From Synaphobranchus kaupii (taxonomy: Eukaryota; Chordata; Actinopteri; Anguilliformes; Synaphobranchidae), in NCBI GenBank assembly GCA_029718625.1, contig CM056380.1:18534923-18598922 (forward strand): 64,000 nucleotides of DNA, read 5' to 3'. The notes beneath the pieces were generated by a model. The model had not been told where the DNA came from. It was given only the letters and a program-made list of their open reading frames with translations, and did no database searches. Of the stretch, positions 1-13,386 are shown piece after piece. A program made the translations under genes and the position numbers. Each line of letters begins with the position of its first letter. The stretch's first letter is position 1.

Positions 1-1466
1 AGTCGTGTATTCATAAAGCATCTCTGGACAGGGAGGGGGGTGTTTTCATAAAGCATCTCAGGACAGGGAGGAGGGGTGTTTTCATAAAGCATCTCAGGGC
101 AGGGAGGAGGGGAGTATTCATAAAGTATCTCTGGACAGGGAGGGGAGGTATATTCATAAAGCATCTCAGAGCAGGGAGGAGGGGAGTATTCATAAAGTAT
201 CTCAGAGCAGGGAGGGGGGGTGTATTCATAAAGCATCTCTGGACAGGGAGGAGGGGTGTATTCATAAAGCATCTCAGGACAGGGAGGAGGGGTGTATTCA
301 TAAAGCATCTCAGAGCAGGGAGGAGGGGAGTATTCATAAAGCATCTCAGAGCAGGGAGGAGGGGAGTATTCATAAAGCATCTCAGAGCAGGGAGGAGTGG
401 TGTATTCATAAAGCATCTCTGGACAGGGAGGGGGTGTTTTCATAAAGCATCGCAGGACAGGGAGGAGGGGTGTTTTCATAAAGCATCTCAGGGCAGGGAG
501 GAGGGGAGTATTCATAAAGTATCTCTGGACAGGGAGGGGAGGTATATTCATAAAGCATCTCAGAGCAGGGAGGAGGGGAGTATTCATAAAGCATCTCAGA
601 GCAGGGAGGAGGGGAGTATTCATAAAGTATCTCAGAGCAGGGAGGGGGGGTGTATTCATAAAGCATCTCTGGACAGGGAGGAGGGGTGTATTCATAAAGC
701 ATCTCTGGACAGGGAGGAGGGGTGTATTCATAAAGCATCTCAGGGCAGGGAGGAGGGGTGTATTCATAAAGCATCTCAGAGCAGGGAGGAGGGGAGTATT
801 CATAAAGCATCTCAGAGCAGGGAGGAGGGGAGTATTCATAAAGCATCTCAGAGCAGGGAGGAGGGGTGTATTCATAAAGCATCTCAGAGCAGGGAGGAGG
901 GGAGTATTCATAAAGCATCTCAGAGCAGGGGGGAGGGGAGTATTCATAAAGCATCTCAGAGCAGGGAGGAGGGGAGTATTCATAAAGCATCTCAGAGCAG
1001 GGAGGAGGGGTGTATTCATAAAGCATCTCAGGACAGGGAGGAGGGGTGTATTCATAAAGCATCTCAGAGCAGGGAGGAGGGGTGTATTCATAAAGCATCT
1101 CAGAGCAGGGGGGAGGGGAGTATTCATAAAGCATCTCAGAGCAGGGAGGAGGGGTGTATTCACAAAGCATCTCAGAGCAGGGAGGAGCGGAGTATTCATA
1201 AGGCATCTCAGAGCAGGGAGGAGGGGTGTTTTCATAAAGCATCTCAGAGCAGGGAGGAGGGGTGTATTCATAAAGCATCTCAGAGCAGGGAGGAGGGGTG
1301 TTTTCATAAAGCATCTCAGAGCAGGGAGGAGGGGTGTTTTCATAAAGCATCTCAGAGCAGGAAGGGGGGGGGGGAATTCATAAAGCATCTCAGAGCAGGG
1401 AGGAGGGGAGTATTCATAAAGCATCTCAGGGCAGGGAGGAGGGGTGTATTCATAAAGCATCTCAGG
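1..1466. repeat. 36-bp minisatellite, about 40 copies, cut by window edge
   Basis: The array has period 36 bp and a core CATAAAGCATCTCAG followed by purine-rich AGGGAGGAGG. Because 36 is divisible by three, long apparent ORFs run through it on the minus strand (12-residue periodic translations). These show no non-repeat domain and are not called as genes. It ends at a diverged unit near 1466. Confidence 0.97.
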
Positions 1467-1858
1467 GTAGAAGTGCTGATCCAGGATCAGGTCTCCTCCT
1501 GACTTCGGATGACCAATGAGAAAAACTCCAGCCATATAGATTTTATATCCTTTTTACAACAGTACTTGCTCTTTATGGCATGGAGTTCCGTCTTTTATTA
1601 TTACTGAATTTCAGGGTACTAATGGACAATCAACAGGAGAGAAAGCCTCCTCATTTCACCAGAGAAAAAACAAACAGCTCTTAAACAAACCAGAAAATAA
1701 AGCTAATCTCTGTATTTCACAAATAGAACCAAGATACAAAGATTTAAACGCCAGTTTAATCTGCAGGCAACTATTCGAAGTAAACAAGACAAATGTCAGT
1801 GCAGACATCTTCTTTTTTTAACACATACAAGCAATTGTCACCCTTTTTATACACAGCA
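1467..1858. other. Unassigned single-copy stretch
   Basis: AT-rich sequence between the first minisatellite and a poly-C run. No gene, RNA or repeat recognised. Confidence 0.6.
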
Positions 1859-2582
1859 CCCCCCCCCCCCCCCCCCCCCCCCCTCCCATTTTAGGGGATG
1901 AAAAGTAATTGAACAAATTAACATAGACTTAAATAAAGTCATCATATTTAATATTTGGTTGCATATCCTTTGTGCATACCATGACTTCCTGATGTCTGTG
2001 ATCCAACAACATCAAAATACTCTTGATATCTTATTTTCTGGTACTCTTACAAGCGATAATATAACCTCTCTATATTTGAATGGATCTCTCTGGGAATTGG
2101 GGGGTAGGACTAGATTAAGCTGTAAATTACGCTGGAACAGTATGGATCACATGGTTGGCTAAATGGCTGTACGTTATCAAGGGCCTGAGGTATCAAACGA
2201 GCCTCAATCCACCACTCACCACTCACCACTCACACTGCCAGATATGCAGTAGATATGGATGGATGACTTTAAGGGTTGTTTCTCCTGACTCATTTTCCTA
2301 TTGAACTCTATGGAAAAATAATAAAGTGATCCTTACAGCCATTTAGCCAACCATGTGATCCATGCTGTTCCAGTGTAATTTACAGCTTAATCTAGTCCCA
2401 CCCCCCAATTCCCATAGAGATCCATTCAAATGCAGAGAGGTTATATTATCGCTTGTAAGAGTACCAGAAAATAAGATATCAAGAGTATTTTGATGTTGTT
2501 CGGTCACAGACATCAGTAACTTATGGCATGTAAAGAATATGCAACCAAATATTAAATATGATGACTTTATTTAAGTTCATGT
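1859..2582. mobile_element. Fold-back (long inverted repeat) element, 5' part missing
   Basis: About 245 bp at 1925-2172 recurs inverted at 2333-2580. The element opens with a run of about 24 C (near 1860) and TTTTAGGGGATGAAAAG. It belongs to the same family as 26701-28456, sharing GTTCCAG...TTACAGCTTAATCTAG and CAAATATTAAATATG segments. Its right end is cut by the 33-bp minisatellite. No coding capacity. Confidence 0.75.
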
Positions 2583-3238
2583 TAATACACTCTGTTCATA
2601 CACCTGTTCATAACTGCATACAATCTGTTCATACACCTGTTCATAACTGCATACACTCTGTTCATACACCTGTTCATAACTACATACACTCTGTTCATAC
2701 ACCTGTTCATAACTGCATACAATCTGTTCATACACCTGTTCATAACTGCATACACTCTGTTCATACACCTGTTCATAACTGCATACACTCTGTTCATACA
2801 CCTGTTCATAACTACATACACTCTGTTCATACACCTGTTCATAACTGCATACACTCTGTTCATACACCTGTTCATAACTCCATACACTCTGTTCATACAC
2901 CTGTTCATAACTCCATACACTCTGTTCATACACCTGTTCATAACTCCATACACTCTGTTCATACACCTGTTCATAACTCCATACACTCTGTTCATACACC
3001 TGTTCATAACTGCATACACTCTGTTCATACACCTGTTCATAACTGCATACACTCTGTTCATACACCTGTTCATAACTACATACACTCTGTTCATACACCT
3101 GTTCATAACTGCATACACTCTGTTCATAACTACATACACTCTGTTCATACACCTGTCCATAACTGCATACACTCTGTTCATAACTGCATACACTCTGTTC
3201 ATAACTACATACACTCTGTTCATACACCAGTTCATAAC
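2583..3238. repeat. 33-bp minisatellite, about 20 copies
   Basis: The unit is CATACACTCTGTTCATACAC plus CTGTTCATAACTG, with some 21-bp short units lacking a 12-bp segment near the right end. It begins exactly where the fold-back element stops. It reads open in several frames only because the unit length is a multiple of three. Confidence 0.95.
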
Positions 3239-4328
3239 TATGGCCAACTCCACTCTCAATCTTTACCCACATTTGATTCAATTTACGGCACTGTGCCATC
3301 CTGAAATATATGACCACATAGGATAACACTTATTACATACACATACATTGGATATGACCCTGTTTTACCTGTTGAAGGCAGCCCTGGATAACTGCTGCAC
3401 TTAAAAAGAGTTTTATTAGAGCGAAATGTTAAAATCGGATGCACATCGGAGCATATTTTACCACTACGCAGCGTGACGTTTCTCCAATAGTGGCCTTATG
3501 TTCCATTTCATATAAACAGCAATACTGCAGTATCTCTCTTGTTTTGCTTGTTGATTTTTTATGGAACTAACTCTGCATGGTTCCATAAAAAGGCATTTCT
3601 GTATTTTTCGAGCTGTAATACAGAATGACTGTAATATTTTACACAAAGAATGGAGCCTTGCTGTGATGATTCTGATATGACCGGGCCTCCCCACCCATCA
3701 ACCCTCTGTAATGCATCCTAAATCAGCGTTAATACTCCCCTTTGTACTTACAATCTTTTCTGTCTGAGATAATTCAAAGCGGTCCCCCCGATCCCTAACA
3801 GTATTACATTCTGTCATCCTCTTTCAGGGTTCACTTTTTTACTCTACGCGTTTCATGAGTCCTCCTGAATATCTATCCCTGTTCAAGATCAGCTTCAGCG
3901 GGAGGAAAGATGCTCCTCGGACAGTCGTCGCTGGTGATCGGCGCCCTTCTGTAACTCTGGCTGCTTGGCACAGTTGTAATCCCGTGGGGTTGTGCCGGTG
4001 TAACTGCATGGGCTGCGTCCCCCTGTTTTCGGTTCCCGAGAAATTGCCATGTATCGACCCCTTATTGGATGCAAAGCTACCACGCGACCGTGCACTTTGA
4101 GACAGTTTTGCGCCTGTTTCCAATAAGGCGTTGTTACATCGCAATGACTCAGGAAGTGTAAACGGGGGGATGCAGCCCTCGCAGGGATGCTGGCGGTGTA
4201 GTTACACCCGCCGCCCTGCAGACTGCGCCACACATCCCCACCCAGATGCCAACGCCTTCTGTAGGGAAAAATACATTTCCTGCTTCAATGTTCTTGGATG
4301 GTCACCTAACACAATCAGCCTTAGTCAA
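3239..4328. other. Unassigned stretch, GC-richer after 3830
   Basis: No gene recognised. Short ORFs at 3839-4233 overlap on both strands and match no family known to me. The base composition differs from the AT-rich surroundings. Confidence 0.5.
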
Positions 4329-4682
4329 TGATCAAGGGGGAGGTTAGAAACAAAGCCTGGTGACGACGGCACCGCTAGGGTGTGAGACGGGAGTTAGCCA
4401 GCTTACCTAGGTGACAATAACCATTTGGTTCCCTCCCACACCACATACATTTGTTTGCCTGTCACCCAATCAGGGACAGGAACCTGCATTCTATGTCAGC
4501 ATTTTATTTCAGGTTTGGGGTATAAAGCTTGTACCACACACAACACTATTTTGTGATTGAACTGCCTTACTATTACCCGGTATCTTGTATACTGTAATGA
4601 AGACTATTTTGCATTGTAATTAAATTACTATTGACCTAAACTTTGGAACAAGTTTTACTTTACAAAGGACAGAATTCCTACA
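4329..4682 (+). mobile_element. Possible solo LTR-like segment (weak)
   Basis: About 350 bp starts TGATCAAGG and ends CCTACA. It holds a GTATAAAGC promoter-like box near 4520 and an ATTAAA near 4621. These are LTR-like features, but no target-site duplication or partner LTR was found. Confidence 0.2.
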
Positions 4683-7021
4683 CCTTCTTTCCACTCTTGT
4701 GGTTGATGATGGTTGTTTATAGTGAATGTTTTGTGACTGTTTAACTCACAGCACAGTCGAAGTCCACGTCGGAGTATTAAACCAGGCCATGCATCCATTT
4801 TGTTTTGTTTTGGTTATATGGTTTTGTTGTCGTTTTCAATGCACACAATTGTACAGCACATTTTTATAAGTAAAGAATTAATAATGATAATAATAATATG
4901 TATACTAACACTACTAAAATAATAATATTAAGAAGAAAAAGAAGCTATGCACCGGTTCTTAACGCTGTTTAGTAACCCTATAATTCACCTGTATTATCAA
5001 ACCAGGTTTGTGTATCAAGCACTGGGAGACCGCAGTGCAGCGGTTTTTCAATTTAGACAATAAGTCAATATCATATACGGTATAGCTCAGTCACAATCAA
5101 TTTTCTTAAAAATCTGGGTAAATAAGCAAGGATCTCTCCAGGGGTTTTTGATAGTAGAGTACCCATTTCTGGGACACGGTAAACATGCGATGACCATGAG
5201 AGGTACTGCCAATATTAAAGAACAAGGAGAGGGCAATGAGAGTGCTGCCCTGGGTATGCAATACAAAGCTCAGAAACACGCATCGTTCGTTCCCCAAACG
5301 GCCTTTGTGTACATACACACACAATGCTGTGAATTCACCATGTCATTAATTGTACCATAGGCTAAGGCGTCAGGCTGCCACCCTGCAGGGAAACAGTGTG
5401 CGTCCCAATAGTCGAAAAATGCATCTGAAGGAGTGCGGGAAATGACCAAACTGAGACTTCTTTCCTGGTCGAGCCCACTGCAACGCAGCTGCGTTCTTTA
5501 TTTATAAACCTCATTCAACCCAAAGAACACGTCATAGAAGTTACCGTCTATGACGTAGCCGCGTTGACCGTAGGAGGTGAATTATATATGTATGTCCCAG
5601 AGGTAGCCGCCACACATCCTCCTTTCCTCCAATACCACCTCCTCTCCTCCGTGCCCCGGAAACCGATCTTTGTGTCCCAATATAATGTCGCTGATTACAT
5701 TAATGGTTACATATCATGTACTTGAAATGTACAGGCTGTTTTGCATACTTCCGGGTAGGAGACGAGTGGAGGAAAAGAGATGAGGAGTGAGGAATATTGG
5801 GAAGCACCCATCGTCTGCTGCTTTTCGGTGTGCATCAGCACTGTGCTTAATTTAAGTCACTGATTGGCTAGAGAGTCCACATGCTTTCTTTCTAAATGAG
5901 CTTTCGATTGAAAAAACACCAAAACATTGCCACCTCCCAGGATTTGAGCCTGACACCCCTGCCACGGGCGCTAAGCACTGCATAACACATTTCTCACCAT
6001 CATGGCCAAAAAACACAGTGTGCAACACATTGCTCATAACTTTCCCATTACCACAATGAGTAACATAATTGCAACCAAGCTCTGGCTAACACTACCAGGG
6101 AGCAATTAATACTTCTTAATGGGTTTAATGACCTACGATATAACAATGGCGTGTGTCTTTCAGGAGCTTTTCCAATAACAGATCCCTGCTGGCCCCAGAT
6201 TCTCCTAATGTATTAATTGCGCTCTGCCTCCTCCATAATGCCACTATAAATATTCACAGATCCTCCTCGACACAGAATGTACCAGAGCCTCTATACCCCT
6301 CAAAGCAATAAGGATTAAATGAGGACATAATACAAGCTGTCTGCTTGTTAGCTCACTCCTTTAGCTGTGTTTAAAGGGCAAATGGCTACCCCCCGTGGGC
6401 TAAGAATGGAATAAGGCTACTCTCATGCTGATGTCTCATTATACTGTTTTACATTGTAAAAATGTGAGTATTCTTTATGTTGAGCTGCAAGTCCGTGTTA
6501 CAAAGGAATTACACATGCAGAGCCTAATTAGCGCATACTATTATACTATACTATACTAATTTGGGGAAAGGTACATTTGCTTTGCTGCAATGGTCTTTGG
6601 ATTTGGGAAATAAAACAGGGTCCATTGACAATGGATTCCTTTTTATTTCATGCATATAAAAATATGGCATATAAATACTGCCTATAAAATAATATACAAA
6701 ATTGCTAAAATTCCAGACTTTTGCGTTTGGTTGAAACGATTGCAGATGGCAAAATAATTTTAAATTCAGCCGACAGTGCACACAAATATAACATCTGTTA
6801 TGAAAAGTGTTTGTTATCTTGGTGCTTCAACAACTCACTCTGGAGGGGTCATCCATCACCAGGTTCATCTCAATTGCAAATCTGGCAGTTTTCCCGTGCT
6901 GAATTATGACTCCATTAATTCATATGTGCCAAGGAGTATTTATTTTCTACTGTAATATTCTAAATTCAATGGAAATATAATAATGTTCTGTATATCCTAC
7001 TGATGTGTTATACATTAAATA
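4683..7021. other. Intergenic stretch without recognised features
   Basis: AT-rich with a few short unsupported ORFs. No splice-consistent exon, RNA gene or clear repeat was recognised. Confidence 0.55.
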
Positions 7022-9990
7022 GGGGGGTGCGATTTAGAAATTCTTAGGAGGATATCAATAACCGATATCTGGCTGCCCATATTGGCCAATGCCGATGCTG
7101 ATATCTCCATTTACCATTACAGCACAAATGCAAAATGCAACCAAGTTTCCACATGCATGGAAGAAGTAGACGAGGAGCGATGTGAACTTATGAAGGGAAC
7201 GTGACAAAAATGTGATTGCAGCCTACTTGTTTTAGGGTCTATAGAACTACAATTCCATACACTCCACAGGAAAACCCCTCCTCCACATTACGCCACCAGG
7301 TGTATAAGGATGGTTGAGGCATGTCCCCTACATTGTTCATCAGAACATTTCAACTTGTTTCCATTATTATTACGCATGCAGAGAACATGAGTCGAGAGAG
7401 CTGCTTGGTCTTTGTAGAGCTTTGCTTGTGAGTATGACTGGTAAAAATGATCAATTAAATATTATTGATAAATAAAACTGGTTCAGATGACTATGATCTC
7501 CATTCTGACATGATATTTTCACTTAACACTATGGGCCCTATCTTGGCGATCTTGGCGCTTAGTCTAAGCGCATGGCGCTAAGTCCATTTAGGGCGTGTCC
7601 AAGTCCACTTTTGCTATTTTAACGGCGTGTTTTTTTGGCGCTAAGCACAGCGCATGGCGCAACTGGGCTGAACCTAGTCGCTTCATTAATTATAGGTGTG
7701 TCTTGGGCGTGACATTCAATAAACCAATCAAAATGTCATATCCCATTCCCTTTAAAAGCCTGCTTTTCCACCTTGGCGGATTGCTTATGATGGCGAAACA
7801 GACATGCTCGTGCGATCAAGGAATAGGCTAAATGGAGTATGATCAATATTATTCGGACTAACCATTAGCCTATGAGTTCCCGGTAATTCCAGACAGGGCT
7901 GTTATTTTACAAAATATGTGCGGTTAAATTTCGTTAAAAGGACCTGCAACAGCTGAGAATAAGCTATCAATGGCTTCAGTCTCACCTTAGAAAACGCCAA
8001 ATTAGCCTGCTTGTTCAGCGAATTTCGTTTGATTATGCAATGAAAGTGTCAAACATCAATTCCAAGAGGCTGTTCTCATGGAGTTCTCGAAGTTCAAGCT
8101 TCATCCAAAGTTCATTAGGCTACCTGCATAGTAGGCTAATATTGATTAATAACATACATACCGTTATTTTGCCTTAATGATGACACTAAATAGCCATACA
8201 ATAAAGCTGTCAGGTTCGCAACCCATAAGTTCACGCATATTTCCCCTTGTTTAATAATGTCCTGTTTATGGAAATGTGACCAACCTGTTTTACTCGTAGC
8301 GTAATCCTTTAAAACAATCCACTTTCCCAGGAAGACCGTTAAACGTGCGACTTACAGCAGGGGAAACAGAACATGCAGCTCACGTGCAGAGAATGGCATT
8401 AAAATGAATTGTGAATTAATTGTGTAACGTGCTGCAAATTTGTTTTAGTTTCTAATTAGACGCTTAGTTCTCTTTAAAATCGTTTTGTTCAGTTAATGAA
8501 TAACGGGTGAAATCAGCTGGGTTTTAAACGGTGAGAGTATGGAAACCTGGTCACTGTAATTTAAAAAAATATGAAGGACGAAGAATAGCTAAGGTTACAA
8601 TTTAGTTAACATGGTGACATCTCCGTTTTTTAACCATAGGCTATCGAAAAAAACCTTATGCACAGCGAATTTGCTGTAGCCTAGGCTATTTGAAAAACAA
8701 TAAATGCAATATTCACTGGACAAGGTTTTGAACTTTTTTCAGTCACAAACCATTCTATTTACTTACAGGCTGTATTCATAGATAAACAGAGCTGTATTGT
8801 AATGACATCTGAAGCGCATTTTCAGAACTTAAATGTCCGTCTATTGCCGTGCGCGAGTTTTCCATTGAATGACAATTCACGCATTAGGTGCAAAGACAAT
8901 TCGCGCATTAGGCTTGATAGCTATAGGTGTTATCAGCTCCTTTTTAATGGATAGCCATTGTCCCGTACCATCGCACATCGCCTGGATGTTGATGGAGTGG
9001 GCTGAGAGCAATGTAATGTGGCATTGTTTCCCTTCGCTGAGGGAAAGGTATGTGGACCTATGGAACCTTTTATTATTATGCATTTTTGATATAGCCTACA
9101 CAATAATAATATTTCACATTGTGATCTAGATATTTTAGTCATGCCTGTGCACGCCCCTGTGTGTAACAGACAGGAGGGTATGCGCGTTGTGCACACGCCT
9201 ATGTAGACGCACTTATATGCGCCGTTAAAATAGCATGTAAACAACTGCGACATGACTTTAGACCAGGTTTGTGGTGGTTCTAGCGCAAGCGTTTTCTGCT
9301 GGCTCAAGATAGCAATACGCCAAAAAGAATCCTGGCCACTCCTCATCTTAAGACCAACACGCCCAGTTCACTAATGATGGCGCAAGAGTTACGCCGTCAA
9401 ACATGCTAGTTTGACGGTGTAAGCGTTAGGCGTTATTATGGACCTAGTGCCGGGTGTAAGATAGCAAAGTCACTTGCGTTTGCGTTAGCGCCGCTTTGCG
9501 CCGGGTGTAAGATAGGGCCCTATGTGTGTTATGTCATCATATCGACCAGAATCTTAACATTGGGCTTAGCATTGATGCCGATAAGTGCATTGTTGGTTAT
9601 TGCCGGCCAATAACGATATGATACCCCTCATATTATTGTGTATCCTTAACATATTATTCTAACAGAGAAATCAGCATAAGCAGGTACAATGGAAATTAAA
9701 GAAATCACATGAATTAATGAAATGAGGCATGAATGAAAATAAACATTCCCAGAGAGGAAACTGTTCCAGCTCAAGTTGCTTGGAATCTGAATGTAGCATA
9801 AAATATTCTGCATAGACAGAAATCTTTTTTTAACCAAAAACAAAGCATTTTCATATTTCAAACACATTGTAAAAGTTCCTTATCAAATTAAAAATATATA
9901 CATTATGTGGTGCCAATAAATAAGCCAGACTTCAAAAATTAGCAAATGATTTATTCGTTTATAATATCTAATATCGGAAACACCCCCGAA
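7022..9990. mobile_element. Possible outer hAT-like element interrupted by 7533-9520 (weak)
   Basis: The left side has GGGGGGTGCGATTTAG and repeated CCGATATC/GGCCAATGCCGATG motifs. The right side has matching GCCGATAAG, GGCCAATAACGATATG and, near 9985, CGGAAACACCCCCG. Together they look like the two ends of one old element opened by the GGGCCC-ended element. No 8-bp target duplication was confirmed. Confidence 0.35.
7533..9520. mobile_element. DNA transposon with GGGCCCTATCTT inverted ends, no intact transposase
   Basis: The ends are inverted copies of GGGCCCTATCTT (7533 onward and up to 9520). The subterminal sequence is rich in GGCGC/GCGCC motifs on both sides. The flanks read TAT on both sides, or CTATG if the ends are taken two bases further in, so a short target duplication is likely. 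The interior (about 2 kb) has only short unsupported ORFs. PIF/Harbinger-like ancestry is possible but not shown. Confidence 0.65.
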
Positions 9991-10132
9991 AAATGGCTTT
10001 AACTTTGAAGCATCTAAACCACAATTTCAAAAGCATCTACACAGGTGATACCTATTAACTTGAATGCTAATTAGCAGCATGTGTCTGCTTAAGAGGTCTA
10101 ACCAGCAGCACTTTGCTAGGTAAGTCTCCAAA

Positions 10133-11155
10133 ACAAGATGAGGATACCAACAGAGTTCCAAAGGGGCCAAATAGTTGGTGCCCAAATTGCAGGTGCGTCT
10201 GTCACAAAAACGGCAAAATTATTTAAGGTGGCAAGGGGAACAGTGTAAAAACTTATGACAACATATGCCCAACACAAAATAACAGCATCAGCAAAAAAGA
10301 ACTGTGGCTGCAAGTCAAAGCTCTCCAACAGGGACAGACGGACACTTGGTAGGATAGTTGCTAATAACCACAGTACTACAGCTCTAAATATTACCACAGA
10401 ATTGAATCAATCCATATCTGAGCCAGTCTCAACAAAAACAGTACATTGTGAGCTTCACAAAGCTGGTATTTATGGCAGGGCCGCCATTCAGAAACCATTT
10501 GTATCCAAGGCTAATGCACAAAAACGCATAACATGGTGTACGGAACACAAAACCTGGACCGCTGAGCAATGGACAAAAGTGATATGGTCTGATGAATCAT
10601 CTTTTACTCTTTTTAATACATCTGGACGGGTTTATGTTTGGAGAAAGCCTAAAAAGGCATTCAATCCACAATGTCTGTTGCCAATTGTTAAGTATGGTGG
10701 TGGTTCTGTAATGGTATGGGTAGCCATTTCATGGGACTCATTGGGTCCAGTGATGGCTCTCCATGGATGTGTAATGGGCAAACAATATTAAACCATTTTC
10801 AAGACCAGGTGCACCCTATGGTGTTCCCTCATGATGTCCCCATATTCACACATGATAACGTTGATAATTGCTAAAAACATTAAAGAATGGTTCCAAGAAC
10901 ACAAGGATGACGTCAAATGCCTTCCATGGCCTGCACAATCACCAGATCCTAAACATAATTTAACCTTTATCGGAAGTTCTGGAGCACAGAGTGCAAACTA
11001 GATTTCCACCTCCTTCATCCCTTGATGAACTGGAGACTGTCGTTCTTGAACAATGGGCCAATATCCCACTACACACAGTTCACAAATGATATGACAGCAT
11101 TCCTAGAAGGATTGAAACTGTTTTGAAGGCAAAGGGTGGGCCTACTCGTTATTAG
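10133..11155 (+). pseudogene. Tc1/mariner transposase pseudogene
   Basis: Tc1 transposases bind inverted ends and cut and paste the element through a DDE catalytic domain. Conserved blocks in order are VGAQIAGASVTKTAKLF near 10.17 kb (helix-turn-helix), then an in-frame stop, then an open 178-codon stretch (10255-10791) with VIWSDESSF (first Asp), YVWRKP and VKYGGGSVMVW. After a frameshift there is a decayed HDN block near 10.85 kb, and the C-terminal end KAKGGPTRY with a stop at 11153-11155. The third catalytic region is scrambled by indels. It is a dead copy with no adjacent terminal repeats recognised, and a different Tc1 subfamily from the two at 15-18 kb. Confidence 0.9.
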
Positions 11156-11914
11156 ATATTCCGTTTTTGTAGGTGTTTACAATATGTATTTCCCCTGTAT
11201 ACCCATACAGATTCCATATTTTAAGAACTATGTTCCTCCTACATTTTCTTACTCTCTGTTGGCTCTCAATTTTCTTCTATTTTGGCTACATGTTGTTCTT
11301 ATCATTAGCTTGTATAATTAGTTTGTCTTTGAAAAGGAGATACCAATTCATATATGCATATAAGTACAATGTCAGTCTTTGGTGTTGACACCGATGGCTC
11401 CTACTGAATAATTATTTTAAAATGTTGAGGTTGTCAAGTGCCATGTCCCATTCACTGACACTGTTGAAAGTTTATATTAGATTCCAACAGAATTCCTCAC
11501 ACACGCGGTCTGAGTGCAGTTGCAGTTCATTCCGAATGAATGGTCTGGGGTGCCACTGCCACCCTGCGCTGTGTTATCCAGCGGCTTTCCATTTCAGCGT
11601 TACTGTAGCCGTTAAGGGCACAAGTCTTTGAGGTCTATGACGCTCTTGGCTGGGACCTACTGTTGTTAGACCTACTGCTGAAGGCTACCCCTATAATAAC
11701 AGCCTTCGTTCAAAAAGTGTCAGGAAAAAAATATTACTGGAACATTAGCAGTAATCCAGTTGGGATTTACTGTGCCCTGGGTTATATTTGGTTGGTTGCC
11801 AGGACAAATTTTCTCCTTGCTGCCAGCGTAAGCACCAGGGACACACAATGGCCAGATGCCATTCTACCTCGCTGACCCTGAGCCCACAGGGCAGGACAGC
11901 AGCCAGAGCACTAG
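11156..11914. other. Unassigned stretch
   Basis: Sequence between the Tc1 relic and the next minisatellite. No gene or repeat recognised. Confidence 0.5.
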
Positions 11915-12690
11915 CGCAGGTTACAGGGAATCCAGGCCGCACAGCGCTAACACAGGTTACAGGGAATCCAGGTCCCACAGCGCTAACACAGGTTACAGGG
12001 AATCCAGGTCCCACATCGCTAACACAGGTTACAGGGAATCCAGGTCCCACAGCGCTAACAGAGGTTACAGGGAATCCAGGTCCCACAGCGCTAACACAGG
12101 TTACAGGGAATCCAGGTCTCACAGTGCTAACACAGGTTACAGGGAATCCAGGTCCCACAGTGCTAACACAGGTTACAGGGAATCTCGGACCCACAGCACC
12201 AATGCAGGTTGCAGGGAATCCAGGCCCCACAGCGCTAACGCAGTTCCCCACAGCGCTAACACAGGTTACAGGGAATCTGGGACCCACAGCGCTAACACAG
12301 GTTACAAGGAATCCAGGCTGCACAGCGCTAACGCAGGTTACAGGGAGTCCTGGCCCCACAGCGCTAACGCAGGTTACAGGGAATCCAGGCCCCACAGCGC
12401 TAACGCAGTTACCCACTGCGCTAAAACAGTTTACAGGGAATCCAGGACCCACAGACTATCATAGTTACCCACAGTGCTAACGCAGGTTAAAGGGAGTCCA
12501 GGTTCCACAGTGCTAATGCAGGTCACAGGGATTCCAGGCCCGACAGGGCTAACACAGTTACCGACAGCGCTAACACAGGTTACAGGGAATCCAGGACCCA
12601 CATCGCTAACGCAGGTTACAGGGAATCCAGGCCACACAGTGCTAACACAGGTTACAGGGAATCCAGGCCACACAGTGCTAATGCAGGTCA
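11915..12690. repeat. 36-bp minisatellite, about 21 copies
   Basis: The unit is GGTTACAGGGAATCCAGG plus TCCCACAGCGCTAACACA, with several partial units. It is open in two plus frames and one minus frame because the period is a multiple of three. The predicted peptides (ALTQVTGNPGPT repeats) have no flanking domain, so I do not call a gene. Confidence 0.95.
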
Positions 12691-13386
12691 CAGGGAAACA
12701 GAGCACTTCCTCTTCCTGTGCCACGGTCCCGGGCGAGGCCCCTGGCTGATGAGAATACAGAGCAGCCCCAGGGGAGAGAGACCCCCAGGCTCCAGTGCTG
12801 TATTGAGAGTGGCCCCCATCACCATGACAAAGGCCCATTCACAGAGTGGCAGGGTGAATAGCTGTTTTTGACACGCCGCGCCAGAAATTTCGGAGGCCAT
12901 TTGGAGAGCCTCTGTGAGTTACCTCCCTCCCCAGGCCCGGAATGCGAGCGCCCCCCCCCCCCCCTCTCATTTCTCATGAAAGGTGGGTCTGTTTACAGCC
13001 AGGGCACACTTTATTTTTCCTCATTCTTCTGCATTGTCTCCTCGTTTCGCAAAAATAATAAATACAAAAACACTGAAATATACAGAGGCAAGCTGCAGAA
13101 ATGTGTGTCATGGCGACCGTCCAGACAACCCGCATTCTCCACCTTTTTTTTTTTCTTAAGTAGCAGAGCAGTTGCGAATTCTTTGGTACCAGTGACGAAT
13201 AAGGACTGTGATCTCATCAGAAAATGTCCATCAGACCCGAGCCTAAACTATACCTGTCCATCCCACTTCTCAACTCATCGAACTTAAAAAAAAAAATGTC
13301 CCACAATGTTGTTTTCTTTATACTTGTGAGATTCATTCATACATTGAGTGATAACAAAACTGTGTCCCAGCCTGGATGGTGTACAG
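12691..13386. other. Unassigned stretch with poly-C near 12950
   Basis: It contains a run of about 14 C near 12951-12964 and a T-run near 13145. No gene recognised. Confidence 0.5.

Noticed and set aside
1..1350. Long minus-strand ORFs of 12-residue repeats
   Set aside because: They are a 36-bp minisatellite read in frame. There is no unique domain, start context or splice signal.
2558..3329. Overlapping ORFs of about 225-250 codons on both strands
   Set aside because: They come from the 33-bp tandem repeat; both strands are open only because the unit length is a multiple of three.
11745..12838. ORFs of about 200-235 codons with VTGNPGPT-type repeats, collagen-like at first sight
   Set aside because: They coincide with the 36-bp minisatellite. 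Several frames are open and the flanks are non-coding.
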